From Planococcus sp. MSAK28401 (lineage in GTDB: Bacteria > Bacillota > Bacilli > Bacillales_A > Planococcaceae), in assembly GCF_018283455.1 (NCBI RefSeq), contig NZ_JAAMTH010000001.1, forward strand, positions 2,275,501-2,339,500: a stretch of 64,000 bases of DNA, written 5' to 3'. This document shows positions 28,292-37,482 of this stretch, piece by piece; position 1 is the stretch's first letter; every line of letters begins with the position of its first letter. The translations under genes were made by a program, and so were the position numbers. The notes beneath the pieces are model-generated. The model made no database searches and was not told where the DNA came from. It was given only the letters and a program-made list of their open reading frames with translations.

Positions 28292-31200
28292 CTAGACTTC
28301 CACTTCTTCATTTGTTGAGAATAGATACAAGATACGCTCTTTGATCGCAATGCGCAAAATCGCTTCCACCGCTTCTTGGTAAACCGACAATTGGATTGTG
28401 TAGCGTTCTTTCATGGCGGATTGGACATTGGCCATCCCGCGCGTTTGATCTGTTTTATAATCGAGCAGGATCCATTCCCCATTTTCCTTGAACAGGCAAT
28501 CGACGATCCCTTGGACGATCTGATGGTCGCCGTCTTCATCAGCGCGCGCATACGTAAAAGGCACTTCCCGTCTGACATCCTCGGCGTTCATCAGGCGCTG
28601 TGCGATCGTACTATGGAAAAATGCTTCGACTTGTTCGGCTTTGACCGCCTGAGCTTCTTCCTTCGTCAGAATTTCGCGACCTGTCAACTCATCGAGGAAC
28701 TGCCGGATTTCCTCCACATCCATCTGCCGCTCAAGCGGCAAATGCTGCATGACGGTATGGACTGCTGTTCCGATATCTGCCGCTGACAGTTTGCGGTCCA
28801 TCAGAAAATCCGGTCGGTGTGGTGCTTTTTTTTGCGCTTTCGGCTGATAATGTTGAATGAACGATTCCGGCTCATCCGAACGCTGCAATAACTGCAGCCG
28901 CTTCATTTCCGTCACCGATTGTTTGGAACGTTTTTCAACAGCTGCCTGGTGAGGGTAAATGAAGTCGAATCGACTGTGAATCAATGCCGCATCCGCTTCT
29001 GCTTCCGGCCGGTCTTGTTGCGCTTCAAGTAAAGGCTGAGGCTCTTCCAAGGAAACGGTCTCAACAATATCGATGTGGAAGCGTGAATGATGCTCGAGCA
29101 CTTCGCCGCCTACATGCAGCGCCTCTGCATCGGGATGTCTTGAAACGGCAGGGCCGATCCAATCCAAATAGGATTTTGCACGCGAACGTTTAAAATCGGG
29201 CAACAGCACGTCCCCGGAAGCTGTTTTCCACTTCTCCAGCAACCGGTCGATGTCTTTTATAGAGGCAGTTAAGTAGAGCTTTTCTTTCGCACGCGTCATC
29301 GCTACATACAAGACCCGCATTTCCTCGGCCTTCATCTGCAATTGCTTCATTTCTTTAACAGCAAGATAAGGCAGTGAGGTATATTCAATGCGCGTATCGG
29401 GATTGACGGCCTTAACCGCAAGTCCATACTGCTGGTCGAATAAATAGGGTTTGTGGAAATCCATTTCATTGAACGTCCTTCCTGTCCCTGCAAAAAAGAC
29501 CACCGGAAATTCCAGACCTTTCGATTTATGGACGGTCATAAGCCGAACGACATTTTCTTTTTCGCTCAATGATTTTGCCGTCCCAAGATCATCTCCGCGC
29601 TCCCGCATGCGGTCAATAAAGCGCAGGAATCGGAACAATCCGCGAAAAGCGGTTTTCTCGTATTCGAGTGCTCGGTCATGAAGGGCGCGCAGATTCGCTT
29701 GGCGCTGCTTGCCGTTCGACATGGCACCCGCCATTTCATAGTAATTCGTGTCCAGGTACACTTTCCAAATCAATTCTGACAACGAGCCCCTGCGTGCTAA
29801 ATCCCGCCAAGTACGAAGGCTGTCCGTAAAGCGGGCCAGTTTGAGTCGAGTCGCTTCATCCATTGTGCCGATGCGGATAAACGCTTTCAATGCATCGTAA
29901 AAAGTTCCTTTTGCATCGGCAAGGCGGATCGCTGCCAACTCGTTTTCCTGTAGGCCGAAAAACGGCGCGCGCAAAACGGCGGCAAGCGGAATATCCTGAT
30001 ATGGGTTATCGATGACGCGCAATGTATTGAGCATGATCATCACTTCAAGAGCATCGAAATACCCGCCGCTCAACTCCGCATAAAGGGGCACACCAGCCAT
30101 TTTGAATTCGTCGGAAAAGTCGCCCGACCAAGTCATTGAGCGCATCAATACAACAATATCGCGGTATTCAAGCGGGCGCTCTTTCCCGCTCCATGGATCG
30201 TGCACAAGCGTTCCCGCATCCATCATATGGCGGATCTTCTGCGCAATCCAACGGGCTTCCCATTGCGACTTATCCATGTCGACGGGCATTTCTTCCCCTT
30301 CTTCCATTTTCGGTTCATGGATAAGCGTCAAGTGGATCGGCACATCTTCTTCGGGATAAGGAGCTTTCGGCTTCAATGCCGCATCTTCATCATAGCTGAT
30401 TTCACCGACGCGCTCGCCCATGATCTGTGAAAAGATGTAATTGGTGCCATCGAGCACTTCTTTGCGGCTTCTGAAATTGGCATTTAAATCGATTCTAAGA
30501 CCCGTTCCTTCAGCTTTACGGCTAAAGCGGGAATACTTGCCCAAGAACAACATCGGCTCCGCCAAACGGAAGCGGTAGATGGACTGTTTAACGTCCCCTA
30601 CCATGAATAAATTACCGTCTTGTTCTGACCTGGACTTCACCAGGCCGAGTATCGTTTCCTGCAGCATGTTCGTATCCTGGTATTCATCAACCAAAACTTC
30701 TTTGAAGCGCGTGCGGTAATCCTGTGCGATTGCGGAAGGTTCCCCGCCGTCGCTCAGGATTTCCAGTGCATAATGTTCCAAATCCGAGAAATCCACCAAA
30801 CCGCGGTCAATTTTAAGGGCCTTGTATTCTTCCGCAAAACGTTTCGTCAAATCGACCAATGTCCGCATAAGCGGCGCCATTTCGCGCATCTCCTCAAGCA
30901 GGCGTTCAGGTGTGCGGGTAAGATAACCCTCTTTTGCATCATTGAATAGTTTCTTCGCTTCATTTCTCCGTGCTTTGGCTTCTTCCGCCAGCTGCGGGTC
31001 GCAGGAATCCTTTTTTACAGATGCTAAACGCTCCCATTTAATGTTTCGTGCATAAGCATGAAGCGATGCCCATGATTCATCCAATGCATCAAGTGCGGCG
31101 CGAATCAGCGTGGCGTCCATTCGGAAATTCTCTTCCAGTACGGCAGGGCCGTCGGGGCGAGTGGCCAATTCCCATCCTTCATCCAGCAAATCAAGCGCCG

Positions 31201-31897
31201 CTTCAAAACTATGACGTATTGTCATCTTCAAGTCTTCCATAAACGGCAGGTCGTCGATCGTGGCATGTTCCGGTACATCGTAAAGCGTCGGCAATTGTTC
31301 AAGCCATTGCTCCGGTTCAGGATGCACACGCGAATAATCGTATAATTTGCCCAGCAGGATCTCCATTGCCTGGTCGCTGCGATCAGACGTGAAGCTGTCC
31401 GCGAGCCTGTAGACCTTCTCGCGCCCTTCGCCTTCATAAGCGGATTCAAGCACCGCTTCCATCACATCGTCACGCAGCAATGCCGCTTCCGTGTCTCCCG
31501 CAATGCGGAAGCCGGGATCGATTTCCAGCAGATAGGCGTATTGCTTCACGACTTGCAGGCAAAACGAATGCAAAGTCGAAATCTGTGCTTTATTGATCAG
31601 CCGCAGCTGCTTTTTCAAATGAACGGATTCGGGCTGTGCCGTGACCGCCTGCTCTAAAGCTGCAGACATACGGTGGCGCATTTCTGCTGCGGAAGCGTTC
31701 GTAAACGTCACGACCAACAGCTCATCGACGGATATCGGATCTTGTTCATCGAGCACTTTTTCAATCATCCGGTTGATCAGGACAGCCGTTTTCCCGGAAC
31801 CGGCCGCAGCCGATACGAGCATATCCTGTCCTTTTGCCCATATCGCCTGCCATTGTTCATCCGTCCATGTGGCATCATTCGGTTTTTCCGGTATCAT
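28292..31897 (-). CDS. addA: ATP-dependent helicase/nuclease subunit A
   Basis: A 1201-residue UvrD-type helicase with a C-terminal nuclease. With AddB it resects double-strand breaks for RecA loading. Walker A AAAGSGKTAVLINR is near residue 35, motif II VDEYQDTN near 400, and motifs IV-VI follow with VHKSKGLEFPVVFFAG and YVAMTRAKEKLYLTA. The PD-(D/E)XK nuclease near residue 1150 keeps ILLDYKTDQ. Its start overlaps addB by 23 bases, giving coupled translation. The normal Chi-regulated AddAB complex is expected. Confidence 0.97.
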   Translation of the reverse strand: MIPEKPNDATWTDEQWQAIWAKGQDMLVSAAAGSGKTAVLINRMIEKVLDEQDPISVDELLVVTFTNASAAEMRHRMSAALEQAVTAQPESVHLKKQLRLINKAQISTLHSFCLQVVKQYAYLLEIDPGFRIAGDTEAALLRDDVMEAVLESAYEGEGREKVYRLADSFTSDRSDQAMEILLGKLYDYSRVHPEPEQWLEQLPTLYDVPEHATIDDLPFMEDLKMTIRHSFEAALDLLDEGWELATRPDGPAVLEENFRMDATLIRAALDALDESWASLHAYARNIKWERLASVKKDSCDPQLAEEAKARRNEAKKLFNDAKEGYLTRTPERLLEEMREMAPLMRTLVDLTKRFAEEYKALKIDRGLVDFSDLEHYALEILSDGGEPSAIAQDYRTRFKEVLVDEYQDTNMLQETILGLVKSRSEQDGNLFMVGDVKQSIYRFRLAEPMLFLGKYSRFSRKAEGTGLRIDLNANFRSRKEVLDGTNYIFSQIMGERVGEISYDEDAALKPKAPYPEEDVPIHLTLIHEPKMEEGEEMPVDMDKSQWEARWIAQKIRHMMDAGTLVHDPWSGKERPLEYRDIVVLMRSMTWSGDFSDEFKMAGVPLYAELSGGYFDALEVMIMLNTLRVIDNPYQDIPLAAVLRAPFFGLQENELAAIRLADAKGTFYDALKAFIRIGTMDEATRLKLARFTDSLRTWRDLARRGSLSELIWKVYLDTNYYEMAGAMSNGKQRQANLRALHDRALEYEKTAFRGLFRFLRFIDRMRERGDDLGTAKSLSEKENVVRLMTVHKSKGLEFPVVFFAGTGRTFNEMDFHKPYLFDQQYGLAVKAVNPDTRIEYTSLPYLAVKEMKQLQMKAEEMRVLYVAMTRAKEKLYLTASIKDIDRLLEKWKTASGDVLLPDFKRSRAKSYLDWIGPAVSRHPDAEALHVGGEVLEHHSRFHIDIVETVSLEEPQPLLEAQQDRPEAEADAALIHSRFDFIYPHQAAVEKRSKQSVTEMKRLQLLQRSDEPESFIQHYQPKAQKKAPHRPDFLMDRKLSAADIGTAVHTVMQHLPLERQMDVEEIRQFLDELTGREILTKEEAQAVKAEQVEAFFHSTIAQRLMNAEDVRREVPFTYARADEDGDHQIVQGIVDCLFKENGEWILLDYKTDQTRGMANVQSAMKERYTIQLSVYQEAVEAILRIAIKERILYLFSTNEEVEV

Positions 31898-34800
31898 CAG
31901 CGCTCAACTCCTTGCGTATTTTCTCCACTGCCTGCTCGGGGCTCAACACCGGCAATTTGCGATAGCTCTGGTCGGGGTCACTCGGGTCGAATTGGCACAC
32001 TGCGCGGAAATTGCAGAATTGGCAAGGCGTGTCGTCTTTTAAGCGGTATGGCGAAACGTCTGTATTGCCGTCAAGAATACCATTTCCTGCCCCTTGGTGT
32101 TTTTTTCGGACAAATTTGCGGATCGTTTCCATGTCGTCTTTTTCAACTGTTTTCGATGAGCCTTTCGAGACCGAACCGTTTTTGTTGAGCCGCACTGGAA
32201 TGACATTCGAATACCCGTCGATTTGCGCGTCCATTGCCTGTATGACTTCCGGATCTTCCACGACTAAACCATTCATCTTAAATGACTTCGCAAGTTCTTC
32301 TTCCAGTTCTTCGGCGGTCAGTAATTTCGTCATTTTCAGCATCGGGTTGTGCATATGGAAATACAGCACCCCTGCGGGTTCCGCCTGCTCCCCGAGCCAG
32401 CGCTTCGAATGGGTCAGGGCAACATCCAAATAAGTGAAGGTTTGAAGGGCCAGGCCGTGGTAAACTTCGCCCAAATCCAGCCCTTGCTTGGATGATTTAT
32501 AATCGACGACACGTAAATACGGCTTGCCGCCGATATCGGTCGAATCGATGCGGTCGATGCGCCCCCTGACATTCATCTTGCGCCCATGCGCGAGCGGAAT
32601 GTCGAGCGGCGGAATCGCTTCTTTCGTGCCGAAGCCCACTTCAAGCGCGACGGGTACGAAACCGGATACTTGTGCATGCTTGCTCAACATAAACGCTGTC
32701 TGGCGAATGATGCCCTCAAGCTTGTACTGAATATATCGGTAGCGATGCGAACTCAACAAGATCTGGTTGACGAAATAAGGCGATAATTGTTCGATCGCAC
32801 GTTTGGCAAGATCTGCGCATTGTTCTTTGCTTAGCGATGACCAGGAAACGCCAAGGCGCATCACTTCATCGGAAATCCATTTGATTGCGGCATGGAATAA
32901 ATCTCCCATTGCCGGCGCCGCCAAGCGGTATTGGCTGCGCTCTTCGAGTTTCAAGCCGTAAGCTGCATAATGGGCAAACTGGCAGCTGTGGTACGTCTCG
33001 ATACGGGATACGCTTGAGGCGATCGGTGCACCGTAAAGCGATTCAGCGATCTCTTCCGATAGCTTTTCAGCTTTCGCATGGCTCAAGGGCTTGAAGATTT
33101 GGTTGATAATCGACGACCATAACGGGTCTTCGCGGTAGTAATCGAGCACCGCCTGCCACTGCCCGGTAAGCTCGCCACTCCTGATTTGTGCAGCCAGATG
33201 CGAAAGCGTTGCGCGCGGATGGCTAATGTATTCCAATGCATCCGGCTCATGCAGCTCTTCCGGGCCGATCGCTGCCAATTTCGGCTCTAGCTGAAGCAAA
33301 TCGGCAATTTTTCTGATATATAAAGAAGGCAATAAGGCTTTTCCTTCTTCGTCCGCAATCGGGTAAGAGACGCTCAGCCGATCGGAAGCGGAAGAGAACG
33401 AGCGATATGCCATATAGGTTTCATCCATCAAACGCATGCGTGAACTTGGCGCGAGTTCGATGCCGATTTTTTGGAACCACTCGCGCTCTGCATCCGTCAA
33501 GAGCCCTTCGTGTTCGATGCGCTGTGGCAAAACACCGTCATTTGCGCCGATGATGAAGACTGAGCGGATATCCATCAAGCGCGCCAGGTCCATTTTAGCG
33601 ATGGTTACTTGATCGAGCGAAGGTGGAATACGGGAGAACTCCAGAGTTTCAAAGCCTTCATCAAGAATCCGCGCTGCGCTTTGGAGGTCCAGTTCTTTGT
33701 CTCCGAACATCAGGACAAATTGGTCAAGCACGCCGACCCATTGATTCCACGCTTGCTCGTGCTCTGTCGCAGCAAGCAATTGATGATCGGCCTCTTCGCG
33801 GTCTTTCAGCAATTGGATTTTCGAATAGACATCGAGCTCTTCGATAAACTGAAATAGCGCTGTGGCAAAATCGCGGCCTGTCACGCAGTCGCTGAGCCGT
33901 GTTTTCAAGCGCTCAAGCGGGTCACGCACCACATCCCGGATGGTTTGCAATTCCATCTGGAGCGCCAATTCTTCGTCTGTCTGGATGCCGGAGTGGAATT
34001 CGAGCCCTCGGTATTTTTTATAGATCCAGCGCTTGTCATCAAACCAGCGGTCTCCGTAGATGCCATTGGCAAGGACGAAATTCTCCAGTTGGTCTCCCCG
34101 TTCCCGCCATTTGCTGATATTGCCTTCAGGAAAGAACAAATCCGTCTTCAATGCCCGGAACACCGGCTCATATGCATAATTGCCGATGACCGCTTCGAGT
34201 GCAGAACGGCTGAATTCAATCAATGGATGATGAAGCATCGATTTCTTCTGGCTGATGAAATAAGGAATCTCGTATTGCGGAAAAATAGTGTTGATCAATT
34301 CGTCGTATACTTCCGGCTGGCGGTACAGCACCGCAATATCATGATAACGGCAGCCATCCATCACTTGCTGCCGAATCGAGCGGGCAAGCTCGTGGATTTC
34401 AGCCCGCCGGTTGGACGCTTCGACCAGTTCGACGGCCCCTTGCCCTTCGATGGACGGGGCAGGGAAGGTTTCGATGAAGCGTTCGATATGCCTAAGCTCT
34501 TCATTCATGAAGCGTTTCGGCTCTTGCAAGTATACTTCCGGTTCCAGCCCGATTCCTTCCGATGCAGCGAGATCTGTAAGTCGGCTTGCCGTGACGGCAG
34601 ACTGGTAAAATAGCGACTGTTCGTCTTCTGTGCTGCTCGTATCATCCATCGGCAAGACGATCGTCACCGATTTGGCATGCTTCAGCAACTCTTCAATGAT
34701 TTGGAACTCACGCGCCGTAAAGCTGACAAACCCGTCGATGTAAATAGCCGAATGTTTGATCGTCTCAGAGTGGCGGATTTTTTCGCTCAATAAGCCGAGA

Positions 34801-35351
34801 TGGCCTTCGGAATCCACGAACACTTTGCCAAGCCTCCGATCGATCTCGAGCAGAATGAGCTCCAGGTCCGCTGCCTTGTCCTGCAGCGTCCTTGGGGCCC
34901 CAGCTGTTTCAAGAGATGAGCGGATGGTTCCAAGTTCATCGCAGTCGATGCAATAACGGGAAAATTCTTTGATTAATTGTTCAATTTGATCAGTGAAGCC
35001 TCTTTTACCTGCAGCTCTTCTAAATAAATTAAACTCATCTCTATGTTCTTCGAGCAAACTGCGGATTAACATGCGGTAGCCGAATGTATCGATTTCCTTG
35101 CGGCTGATTCCGCCGACTTCCTGCAATACGCGCCAGGCTAGCCGCTTGAAAGTTACGGCTTGCGCACGGATCATGCCCTTCATACCATATGCTGCGGACA
35201 ATCGATATTCAGTAGAAAACGACATTTGGTCAGGGACAATGAGAAATATAGGGTCCCCATCTGCCTGGTCTTTCAAACTATCGGCAATTTCTTCTTGGAC
35301 AAAACGGGTTTTTCCGGTTCCGGCGCGCCCGTAGACAATGCGTAAAGACAT
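31875..35351 (-). CDS. addB: ATP-dependent helicase/deoxyribonuclease subunit B
   Basis: A 1158-residue AddB, partner of AddA. Walker A YGRAGTGKTRF is at the N terminus. The C-terminal nuclease keeps LRVVDYKSSKQG, and the four cysteines of the [4Fe-4S] staple are one in YHSCQFAHY and three in PCQFCNFRAVCQF. AddB recognises Chi and cuts one strand. The start at 35351 has AAAAGGGG at good spacing; the GTG at 35360 overlaps that SD. A LexA-like palindrome covers the start point. Confidence 0.97.
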   Translation of the reverse strand: MSLRIVYGRAGTGKTRFVQEEIADSLKDQADGDPIFLIVPDQMSFSTEYRLSAAYGMKGMIRAQAVTFKRLAWRVLQEVGGISRKEIDTFGYRMLIRSLLEEHRDEFNLFRRAAGKRGFTDQIEQLIKEFSRYCIDCDELGTIRSSLETAGAPRTLQDKAADLELILLEIDRRLGKVFVDSEGHLGLLSEKIRHSETIKHSAIYIDGFVSFTAREFQIIEELLKHAKSVTIVLPMDDTSSTEDEQSLFYQSAVTASRLTDLAASEGIGLEPEVYLQEPKRFMNEELRHIERFIETFPAPSIEGQGAVELVEASNRRAEIHELARSIRQQVMDGCRYHDIAVLYRQPEVYDELINTIFPQYEIPYFISQKKSMLHHPLIEFSRSALEAVIGNYAYEPVFRALKTDLFFPEGNISKWRERGDQLENFVLANGIYGDRWFDDKRWIYKKYRGLEFHSGIQTDEELALQMELQTIRDVVRDPLERLKTRLSDCVTGRDFATALFQFIEELDVYSKIQLLKDREEADHQLLAATEHEQAWNQWVGVLDQFVLMFGDKELDLQSAARILDEGFETLEFSRIPPSLDQVTIAKMDLARLMDIRSVFIIGANDGVLPQRIEHEGLLTDAEREWFQKIGIELAPSSRMRLMDETYMAYRSFSSASDRLSVSYPIADEEGKALLPSLYIRKIADLLQLEPKLAAIGPEELHEPDALEYISHPRATLSHLAAQIRSGELTGQWQAVLDYYREDPLWSSIINQIFKPLSHAKAEKLSEEIAESLYGAPIASSVSRIETYHSCQFAHYAAYGLKLEERSQYRLAAPAMGDLFHAAIKWISDEVMRLGVSWSSLSKEQCADLAKRAIEQLSPYFVNQILLSSHRYRYIQYKLEGIIRQTAFMLSKHAQVSGFVPVALEVGFGTKEAIPPLDIPLAHGRKMNVRGRIDRIDSTDIGGKPYLRVVDYKSSKQGLDLGEVYHGLALQTFTYLDVALTHSKRWLGEQAEPAGVLYFHMHNPMLKMTKLLTAEELEEELAKSFKMNGLVVEDPEVIQAMDAQIDGYSNVIPVRLNKNGSVSKGSSKTVEKDDMETIRKFVRKKHQGAGNGILDGNTDVSPYRLKDDTPCQFCNFRAVCQFDPSDPDQSYRKLPVLSPEQAVEKIRKELSADDTGKTE

Positions 35352-35372
35352 GTAATGCACCCCTTTTCAAAA

Positions 35373-35386
35373 AGAACATTTGTTCT
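35373..35386 (-). promoter_or_regulatory. LexA (SOS) operator candidate at addBA
   Basis: AGAACATTTGTTCT is a palindrome matching the Gram-positive SOS box CGAAC-N4-GTTCG in both GAAC/GTTC half-sites. It begins one base downstream of the -10, the classic repressor position. A DNA-repair operon is a sensible target. Only the outer C/G of the consensus differ. Confidence 0.75.
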
Positions 35387-35387
35387 T

Positions 35388-35393
35388 ATTATA
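35388..35393 (-). promoter_or_regulatory. Promoter -10 of addBA
   Basis: A perfect TATAAT on the minus strand, about 37 bases before the addB ATG. No good -35 is visible 16-18 bases upstream. Confidence 0.55.
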
Positions 35394-35405
35394 CTATAAA
35401 CGATA

Positions 35406-35445
35406 AAAAAGAACGACTTTCCCGTTAAGATAGCCGTTCTTTTTC
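35406..35445 (-). terminator. Terminator of the TVP38-family gene
   Basis: Stem AAGAACG with CGTTCTT around a loop that contains the stop codon, followed on the minus strand by TTTTTT. Confidence 0.75.
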
Positions 35446-36057
35446 ACGTTCTTCTTTCGCCCTCTTGAAGTCGGCTTCGACTTTTTTATTGAGCCGTTTC
35501 TCCAAAACTTTTCCGACAATATACAGCAGCACGATGACGGCGATCACAATACCTGTGCGAATCGGCTGAGTAAACAAGGCACGGATATCATATCCGACAT
35601 AGGAAATCGTCAAGACCATGACGAATTTCCCGGCCATCAAGGTCAATAAATAATAATGGCGGCTAATATTCGATAGCCCGGCCACCAAATTGACCAATGC
35701 CGATGGCGTAAACGGGAAACACAGCAGCAAAAACAAAGGGCCGAAGCCGTTGCGCTCCACCCAATGGATGAGTCTTTCGACTTTTTGATGGCGCGTCATG
35801 AAATTCATGAATCGCGCTTGCCCGAACTTGCGAATCAGCAGGAATACAGTGTACGAACCTGCCACTGCCCCGCCCCATGATAAGAGAAAGCCAAGCCACA
35901 AACCATAGGCGGTCGCATTAGCGAAGACGAAGACGAAGAGCGGCAAGAACGGCAAAAACGATTCAATGAATGGCAGCAGAAAACCGATGAACGGGCCAAA
36001 CGCCCGGTATGATTGCGTTAACTCGACAATGTTTTCCATAGTAAAAAAATCCGACAT
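35425..36057 (-). CDS. yhjE: TVP38/TMEM64 family membrane protein (YhjE-like)
   Basis: A 210-residue protein with about five hydrophobic segments and the SNARE-associated (VTT) domain seen in DedA-like proteins: FIESFLPFLPLFVFVFANA (about 31-49), the re-entrant loop LLCFPFTPSALVNLVAGLS (about 112-130) and a basic C-terminal tail. Such proteins are thought to move lipids between membrane leaflets. B. subtilis yhjE is also near addBA. Function here is not established. Confidence 0.82.
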   Translation of the reverse strand: MSDFFTMENIVELTQSYRAFGPFIGFLLPFIESFLPFLPLFVFVFANATAYGLWLGFLLSWGGAVAGSYTVFLLIRKFGQARFMNFMTRHQKVERLIHWVERNGFGPLFLLLCFPFTPSALVNLVAGLSNISRHYYLLTLMAGKFVMVLTISYVGYDIRALFTQPIRTGIVIAVIVLLYIVGKVLEKRLNKKVEADFKRAKEEREKERLS

Positions 36058-36199
36058 AGGCTCATTCCTTTTAAATTGCGCGATTTTTCAATAATGAATC
36101 TAATAACAGGGAAAAATATGCTATGCTATTATAATTACTTTACACTCTTTCTCCCGTTTTGGAAAAGAGAAATACTTGCGGTAAAAGGAGCGAAACAAA

Positions 36200-36892
36200 T
36201 TGCAAGAACACGGATTCTCTTCGGGGCTGAAAGCCGGCACGAGCATCGCCATCGGCTATTTCCCGGTTGCGCTGACTTTTGGGCTGCTGGCCAAAACGAC
36301 AGGTTTATCGCTCATCGAAGCGACCGCCATGAGCATCTTCGTTTTTGCTGGCGCTGCCCAGTACATATCACTTTCCCTTATCACAGCCGGTGTACTCCCG
36401 GCACTCATTGTCGTCAATACCTTCATCGTCAACATCCGCCATTTTTTGATGACAGCGGCATTGAATGAAAAGATGGAACCGGATGCCCGCTGGAAAAAAG
36501 CGCTTTACGCATTCGGCATTACCGATGAAACGTTTACGGTACTCGCCACACAGCCAGGTGACAAGATCCGCACTTCATTTGCGGCGGGTGTTATCGTCAT
36601 TTCCTATGGAAGCTGGGTAGTGTTCACTTCGCTCGGCCATTTGATTGGCGCCAGCCTCCCTGGTTTCCTGCAGGCGTCCATGTCGATCGCACTTTATGCG
36701 ATGTTCGTCGGCTTGCTTGTGCCGTCAATGAAAGGCAACCGGAAAGTCGTCAGCCTGGCATTGATCGCCGCCCTCTTCAATTCGCTATTTTTCTTCACCG
36801 GCTGGCTCTCCACGGGTTGGGCAATCATGGTGTCGACTCTTGCTTCAGCGATCATTATTGAACTGATTTCACGGAAAGGAGTTGCCGCCTGA
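36200..36892 (+). CDS. azlC: Branched-chain amino-acid exporter large subunit AzlC
   Basis: A 230-residue membrane protein of the AzlC family. The start is TTG with AAAGGAG ten bases upstream. Typical features are GTSIAIGYFPVALTFGLLA (about 10-28), the motif FAGAAQYISLSLI and NTFIVNIRHFLMTAAL, with about seven or eight spans. Together with AzlD it exports branched-chain amino acids or analogues. The azlD ATG overlaps its stop (TGATG). Confidence 0.92.
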   Translation: MQEHGFSSGLKAGTSIAIGYFPVALTFGLLAKTTGLSLIEATAMSIFVFAGAAQYISLSLITAGVLPALIVVNTFIVNIRHFLMTAALNEKMEPDARWKKALYAFGITDETFTVLATQPGDKIRTSFAAGVIVISYGSWVVFTSLGHLIGASLPGFLQASMSIALYAMFVGLLVPSMKGNRKVVSLALIAALFNSLFFFTGWLSTGWAIMVSTLASAIIIELISRKGVAA

Positions 36893-37200
36893 TGGGTGCC
36901 TGGTTTTGGTGGATGATTTTTGGAATGGCCGTTGTTACCTACATTCCACGCGCAATACCGTTAACCTTTTTGGAAGGCCGAGAATTGCCGGAAGCTGTGC
37001 AGAATGTGTTGCGCAATATTCCCTATGCCGTGCTTGGCGCCTTGATTTTCCCAGCCGTTTTTTTCATCCAAGAAAATGTCTGGTTCGGCGTGATCGGAGC
37101 TGTCTCTGCATTTGTGATCGCGTTTACCGGGGCAAACGTTATCCTCGTCGTACTCGGGACTATAGCTATTCTCTCCATATACGGACTTTGGTTCGGATAA
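36892..37200 (+). CDS. azlD: Branched-chain amino-acid exporter small subunit AzlD
   Basis: A 102-residue membrane protein with three to four spans and the AzlD motif TYIPRAIPLTFLEGRELP near residues 14-31. It forms the exporter with AzlC. Translation is coupled to azlC by an overlapping stop/start. Confidence 0.92.
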   Translation: MGAWFWWMIFGMAVVTYIPRAIPLTFLEGRELPEAVQNVLRNIPYAVLGALIFPAVFFIQENVWFGVIGAVSAFVIAFTGANVILVVLGTIAILSIYGLWFG

Positions 37201-37202
37201 TA

Positions 37203-37241
37203 AAAAAAGCCGTCACTCATTTTCATGAGCTTCGGCTTTTT
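37203..37241. terminator. Bidirectional terminator between azlD and csbA
   Basis: AAAAAAAGCCG pairs with CGGCTTTTTTT around a loop that also holds an inner CTCAT/ATGAG stem and the csbA stop codon. T-runs exist on both strands. Confidence 0.85.
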
Positions 37242-37470
37242 TTCTTTTATTATACATATTGCTCGCATACCAGAAACCAGCTGTTAACGAAGCGGCGTTG
37301 ACGATAAACAACAGCCAGGTATGTGTGAAGCCGGCATAAACGGCCGCGGCAATCAATGCCACGGTCAATATGAGGCCGACATAATGGTTGAATGTCACGC
37401 GCGTAAACAGGATAACGAGAAGCCCGGGCACAAACAGCGATAGGAAAAACTTGGTCACCATTGACTCCAT
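37213..37470 (-). CDS. csbA: CsbA family small membrane protein
   Basis: An 85-residue protein with three membrane spans and the CsbA signature LLVILFTRVTFNHYVGLIL at residues about 17-35, then a basic/acidic tail. AAGGAG lies eight bases before the ATG. In B. subtilis CsbA is a general stress membrane protein of unknown action. It follows minJ by 12 bases and is likely cotranscribed. Confidence 0.85.
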   Translation of the reverse strand: MESMVTKFFLSLFVPGLLVILFTRVTFNHYVGLILTVALIAAAVYAGFTHTWLLFIVNAASLTAGFWYASNMYNKRKKAEAHENE

Positions 37471-37482
37471 ACTCTTCTCTCC

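Noticed and set aside
33945..34613. A 222-codon plus-strand frame opposite addB
   Set aside because: addB is unmistakable on the other strand; this frame lacks a ribosome site and any known domain.
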